DNA of 64,000 nucleotides, from assembly GCA_027943335.1 (NCBI GenBank), contig BSBK01006346.1, positions 248,001 through 312,000 of the forward strand. Direction: 5' to 3'. The notes beneath the pieces are model-generated. The model saw only the letters and a program-made list of their open reading frames with translations. It did no database searches and was not told where the DNA came from. Source of the stretch: Chamaecyparis obtusa. Lineage: Eukaryota > Streptophyta > Pinopsida > Cupressales > Cupressaceae. This document shows positions 59,759 through 64,000 of this stretch, in pieces (the stretch's first letter is position 1; each line of letters starts with the position of its first letter). A program made the position numbers and the translations under genes.

Positions 59759-61620
59759 TGTTGGAGTAATTTTTAGGGTTTTTGAGAAATTTCACTTTTA
59801 ATCTTGATAACTTCTGAATCCTACTTATTTTATGACTCTTCATGAAATTGTCCTTCTAAATTTCAAGTGTCAAGTTCACCAAATGCAAAAATGTCTACAT
59901 ATTGATGCCCTAGGTCTTTTTGTCCTCACTAGGGTTTTTATTTTTGAAAATACCCTAATTGTGCCCTAGGTCCTTATATTTTCATGTTACCTTTTTGAGG
60001 CACTTAAGGTTTTTGCATATGCACGTGGTCTTTTCATCTTCCTAAGTGTTCACTGAGTCTCATGATGAATTTTTTAAGTCTTAAAACATTCAGTGAACAA
60101 GTAACAAGCCTTGGTTTTCTTTCTATTTTATTCAGTCACGCAACCTCCAATTGAGTTGGTGGTTAGTGAATCCATCTGGTGATCTGGCAAACAAGGCTAT
60201 CTCCTATTCTCAAGATTCCTGGCAGTTTTATTCAAACATCTAGTGACTCAACGCAGTGGTCTTCTCCTATTCGCTTGATGTAGTGGTGAAGTTATAATGT
60301 ATTCAGTGATCAAGTGCAGGTCGTATATGCAATTCTTGAGCAATGGTTGTCGTTGAATCTTGAACATGACTTTGTAGTTAGTGATTGATTCAATAATTCA
60401 GTAGGGCAGTTATCTCGTAATCTCTAAGTCTTGGTGATTAGTAAGAAGACATTCAAAAATCAAGCAAATGAAGTGTTTGCTTGATCTCCAAGGCTTAGCA
60501 GTTAAGTGCGGAGCATCTAGTGATTCAGCGATAAGGTTTATCAAAGGGTAAAGTTTTCTTCGATCGTGTATTCTCTAGATATCGGTTGACTAGTCAAGAC
60601 AAGGCATTCAGCGACTTAGCGAACATAGTGTTCGCTTAATCTCATGAAGTTGGAGCTTAGAGACTTTTTATCCAATGATCTAGCAACAAAGTAAAAAGTG
60701 ATAAAATTTATTAGTTCTTTCCATTCAGCAAATAAGTGACTGAACGCTATCATTGAGTCTCGTAATAAATTGATTGAGTCTTAAAACATTCAGTGATTCA
60801 GCAATAGTTGTGGATATTAATGAAGATCAACGGTCAGCATGTAATCTCAAGATAGAACTGAGCTTAAGGATTTTATCTAGCAATTCAGAGATAATGATAT
60901 TCGTTGAATCTCGTGATGTAACTTGAGTTAAGGAAAAGATCTAGAGATTGTGCGAACACATTCAATTACTGAATCTTAGAAAAGAACTGTGGTCGGGTTA
61001 AAGTCTATGAGATTTGGAGAAAGCTTTCAGTCGCGTGATCATTAGATAAAAGATAAGTTAAAAGAGGGGTTATGAGATCACCTGAAGTCTTCAGTCACTT
61101 ATTCTTGGAAGGTAACCATAGTTAGTATGAATTTCTTAAGATTTAGAGAATGCTTTCAGTCGTGTGATCGCTAGAAAGAGGTTGACTTAAGATAAAGGTT
61201 TAAAAGATTGTGCGAAGACCGTTGATACAAATAAGATCAGACGACAGCTGCTTGATCTTTGAATCAAACCATGAGTTAAAAAAACATTGTGAGATTACAT
61301 GAAGTCTTCAGTCATTTGATCTCTGAGTTAAATCATAGTTAAGAATAATATTTTGAGATCAAGAGAAGTCTTCAGTGGCTTGATCTCCGAATAGCTCATG
61401 GTTAAGCTCGCATTAATGAAAAGAGAAAAGAGTTGTTATTATGTGGAAAGGTATTATGCCAGGATGGAAAAGGTAAAAAGGCCAGCCAATTAGATCATAC
61501 TTGAGGGTTTTGTTAGTACTTGAGGGTTTTGAAAAGATGACACAGTAATCATTCCTTTTGCTTCCTTACAATTTTTAAATGCAAATTGTCACATCTCACA
61601 TTATGGCTAGCTTTGTTTCA
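59759..61620 (+). repeat. Candidate LTR or leader of element E6, with degenerate repeats
   Basis: A possible LTR start TGTTGGAGTAAT lies at 59759 and a possible end TTGTTTCA at 61620, followed by TTTGGTGTCATGCAGAG, which could be an unusual primer site. Bases about 60030-61420 are built from many imperfect copies of a phrase like CATTCAGTGATTCAGCRA...GTTCGCTTGATCTC. No second LTR is in the window, so the assignment is tentative. 61621-61821 is an AT-rich leader. Confidence 0.4.
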
Positions 61621-61821
61621 AATTTGGTGTCATGCAGAGTTGAATGCTAAGATGACTCAAGGAAGATTTGTAGTGATTTTGATAATTCTAATGCATTAAA
61701 TGATCAATGTTATATAGATAGGACATCCATGCATTTACACTTAACAGTTTTTCAGAGAGAAATTACGGAGTGTAATTTATAGATAAGATTTGCAGAGCCG
61801 AGTGTTCATCAGAATTTGCAA

Positions 61822-62803
61822 GATGAGTCAACCTAAGTCAAGTTGAGCCTCATCTAGTGAAGGAGAAAAAGAACATGGAGATGAATAGAAGGGAAAGCCC
61901 AATTTCTCTGAGGATTTCATTGAATTGTTGCCAAGATCAAATCAGAACAAGAAGGCAAATGATGAAGCCTTCATTGATTATATGGAAAACTATACGGATC
62001 CTGATGCCCCTTCTTGCTCTAGTTTTATGCTTTTTAAATTAATTCTACAATAATCATGATAAACCTATCCCTATCTGTAATGCATGGGTTTTAGGCATGG
62101 CCAAGTTGATAGTTCTAGATGCCTTTATAGATGTTGACCTCATGTTTGAATTGGCCAGGAACTATGATCCCATATCCAAAACCATTAGGAAAGGTGATCA
62201 GTCTCCCCTAGTTACTCTTGATAGGGGATCCTTTATGAAAGCATTCAATTATACTCCTCATCATCTACAGAGATAGATTTGAAAAAAGAGGATAAGTATG
62301 AAGCCAATTAGGGCTTGTAAGAACCCAAATAGTCATACATATCCCTAGAACTGGTAAATATGTAGACCCTCTACCACCACATATGAATGCTCCTTATGAG
62401 TATAAATCCCTCCACTTATATATGAAGTATCTAGCATATGGGTTGTGTCAAGTTTTGGGAATAGATGGAGATGCTAAGAGGTTGCCAGCTGATTTACTGA
62501 TGATAATTCTGGATATTCAAAATTCACATGCAAACATAGACTATGATTACATTCAATATGTAATTGACAGGATACATGAGGGTTTGTTGTGCATCAGGGA
62601 AAAAAAGAAGCCTATCAAATTATTGCATTATTCTTTGTTAATGCACTTAATTTTGTATTTTAATGTTGGTAGCTTAAATGTGCAAATGTTGAGACCAAGA
62701 ACAATGTTTGAGGGATAGCCAAACCCAGTGCAATTTTGGTTGAAAGTATGGAATTATACTTCCAATGAAAACAATTTTTGTGGCTTTCAGAATTGGATAG
62801 TTA
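61822..62803 (+). pseudogene. E6 decayed ORF, unknown retroelement-like protein, cut by C7
   Basis: ATG 61822 opens M-S-Q-P-K-S-S. The frame changes near 62035 and again near 62280, with stops at several places. Recognisable blocks are F-I-D-Y-M-E-N-Y-T-D-P-D-A-P, W-V-L-G-M-A-K-L-I-V-L-D-A-F-I-D, and Y-V-I-D-R-I-H-E-G-L...H-Y-S-L-L-M-H-L-I-L-Y-F-N-V-G (62545-62670). I do not know the family. The last block has a similar hydrophobic pattern to the N-terminal part of C2/C3 ORF2, which may mean a remote link. The reading is broken at 62803 by the C7 LTR. Confidence 0.55.
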
Positions 62804-63289
62804 TGTTAGCTTGCGGTGACTAATCAGGAAAGTACTATCCAGGAAAGTACTGTACATTTTTCCTCCCAACCTCGCCGGGGTTCGGGGTCGGGCCGGGCCC
62901 CGAGCGGGGGTTTGGGGGCGGCAGCTCCCAAGAGCAGGGGTTCGGGGGCACAGCCCCCGAGGAAAAAATTTTTGAGGCCGACTACTTATAACTCATTCTA
63001 ACCCTAAAGCGGGAAAATATTGTATAATATGGCTTAGGGTTAGGGATTTTTCATGATGTATGATTTTAGTACTTGTGGCAGAATTGGGTTGTAAGGGATT
63101 ACAGATTGTAATCAGGTTGTAATCACTGGATAATAATAATATTGGACTCGTTGTTGGTGGACGTAGCCCAGGGATTGGGTGAACCACGTTAAATCTGTGT
63201 GTCTTGTGTTCTATTCTGTGTGGTTTATTATTTTCTGATATTAGTTATATTTGCACATAATTGTTATTTCTTCCTTGTTAATCCTAACA
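62804..63289 (+). repeat. C7 5' LTR
   Basis: TGTTAGCTTG...AATCCTAACA, 486 bp, with TGTTAG/CTAACA terminal inverted repeats. The left end rests on that symmetry. Confidence 0.7.
62871..62965. repeat. GC-rich hairpin/G-run triplet in the C7 LTR
   Basis: About three imperfect 30-bp units (GGGGTTCGGGG near 62877, 62906 and 62937). The first can form a G-quadruplex-type pattern of four G runs (62877-62897). The last contains TCGGGGGC-ACA-GCCCCCGA, a perfect 8-bp stem with 3-nt loop at 62942-62960. The rest of the LTR is AT-rich. Confidence 0.9.
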
Positions 63290-63291
63290 AG

Positions 63292-63302
63292 TGGTATCAG
63301 AG
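63292..63302 (+). other. C7 primer-binding site
   Basis: TGGTATCAGAG, two bases after the LTR; initiator-Met tRNA type. Confidence 0.9.
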
Positions 63303-63387
63303 TGAGGTTATTTCGTTCGTTCTTTCATCTATTCTCTGAAGCAGGTCTCACAAGTTAGTGGGAGAGTCTCTCGGTTAAGTGGGAGAA

Positions 63388-64000
63388 ATGGCAGACGAGG
63401 GTAGGCTAAAGGTTGATAAGTTTAATGGGCAGAACTTCCAGTTATGGAAGATGCAAATGGAGGATTATCTCGATCAGAAGGATCTATGGCGGCCATTAGA
63501 GGGAGTAGCCAAGAAAGAGCAATCAATGTCTCAAGAGGATTGGGATATTTTGGATAGGAAGGCACTGGGGAGTATTCATCTATGCCTGGCACAATCGGTG
63601 GCATTCAATATTACTGAAGCAAAGACAGCTAAAGATCTGATGGAAACCCTAGCGAAGTTGTATGAAAAGCCTTCAGCTTCAAACAAGGTATTTCTTATGA
63701 AGCGTTTATTTAATATGAAAATGGTAGAAGGTGGATCAGTTACTGATCATTTGAATGAGTTTAATATAGTTACAAGTCAATTAACCTCAGTTAAAATTAC
63801 TTTTGATGAAGAGGTTAGGGCTCTCTTGATTTTGTGTTCTTTGCCAGAAAGCTAGAATGGCTTGGTAATGGCTGTTAGTAATTCTGTTTCTGGTTCTAAT
63901 ACCCTAAAGTATGATGATGTTATTGGTGTTATATTGAGTGAGGAAATTCGTAGGAAAAGCTCAGGGGCATCCACATCAGGTAGTGTATTGAACACAGAAA
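63388..64000 (+). pseudogene. C7 gag (partial)
   Basis: ATG 63388 starts M-A-D-E-G-R-L-K-V-D-K-F-N-G-Q-N-F-Q-L-W-K-M, the classic start of Copia gag. A UBN2 region follows (A-K-D-L-M-E-T-L-A-K-L-Y, F-L-M-K-R-L-F-N-M-K-M, D-H-L-N-E-F). One TAG at 63853-63855 replaces a codon that is usually Trp in this family (E-S-stop-N-G-L). The same frame then stays open to the window edge. The product would form the particle. Apart from this one stop the visible part is intact, so C7 may be the youngest insertion here. Confidence 0.88.

Larger units (their letters stand above)
62804..64000 (+). mobile_element. C7: 5' end of a Tnt1-like Copia element, continuing beyond the window
   Basis: LTR, initiator-Met primer site and gag start are present; pol lies outside. 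The target duplication would begin AGTTA at 62799-62803, but the right end is not visible. The LTR is only 486 bp and the gag is of the short UBN2 type, unlike C1-C4, so this is another Copia lineage (Tork/Tnt1 or Ale type). Confidence 0.85.

Overview
This window is a block of nested plant LTR retrotransposons with no convincing host gene. The sequence is AT-rich. The elements carry plant-type Ty1/Copia polyproteins (Sirevirus-like RT with an F-V-D-D-I-I-F-G box, initiator-Met tRNA primer sites), a Tat-type Ty3/Gypsy element with two RNase H domains, and an antisense plant-mobile-domain ORF. This fits the repeat fraction of a large seed-plant genome, possibly a gymnosperm; the species cannot be read from the sequence.

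Layout. 1-4378: 3' half of a Sirevirus-like Copia element (C1), + strand, with its 3' LTR. 4384-7389: 3' untranslated tail, polypurine tract (PPT) and LTR start of a Gypsy element (G0a). 7390-14640: complete Copia-like element C2 on the - strand, 1039-bp LTRs, target duplication GGATA, no pol. 14646-16982: 3' tail and LTR start of another Gypsy element (G0b), whose LTR is split by G1. 16983-38037: 21-kb Tat-type Gypsy element G1, + strand, 1004/1005-bp LTRs, target duplication CTACT, with gag-pro-RT-RH-aRH-IN and an antisense gene in a 9-kb repeat-filled 3' region. 38684-45913: element C3, + strand, sister of C2. 46913-54563: autonomous Sirevirus-like Copia C4, - strand, 1482-bp LTRs, target duplication CCTTC. 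55635-58561: small non-coding LTR element E5, - strand, with (TA)n in each LTR and flanked by a 354-bp direct repeat. 59759-62803: putative LTR/leader and decayed ORF of an unassigned element E6, cut by C7. 62804-64000: 5' LTR, primer site and gag start of a Tnt1-like Copia element C7.

The most interesting item is the C2/C3 pair. These two elements lie about 24 kb apart and in opposite orientation. They have Copia/Sirevirus-type ends (initiator-Met PBS, repeated PPTs, conserved C-tract LTR end) but no protease, integrase, RT or RNase H. Each encodes a coiled-coil protein with four CCHC zinc knuckles, a 0.4-kb spacer, and then a protein of about 1040 residues (ORF2) that aligns end to end between the copies and matches no family I recognise. 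They look like non-autonomous elements mobilised by Sirevirus relatives such as C1 and C4 while keeping their own conserved second gene.

All coding regions carry nonsense changes; those I checked fit C-to-T or G-to-A transitions, so the block is an old, probably methylated graveyard. Order of events: G1 landed in the G0b LTR, C2 in Gypsy-derived sequence, C4 in anonymous sequence, and C7 in the E6 ORF.
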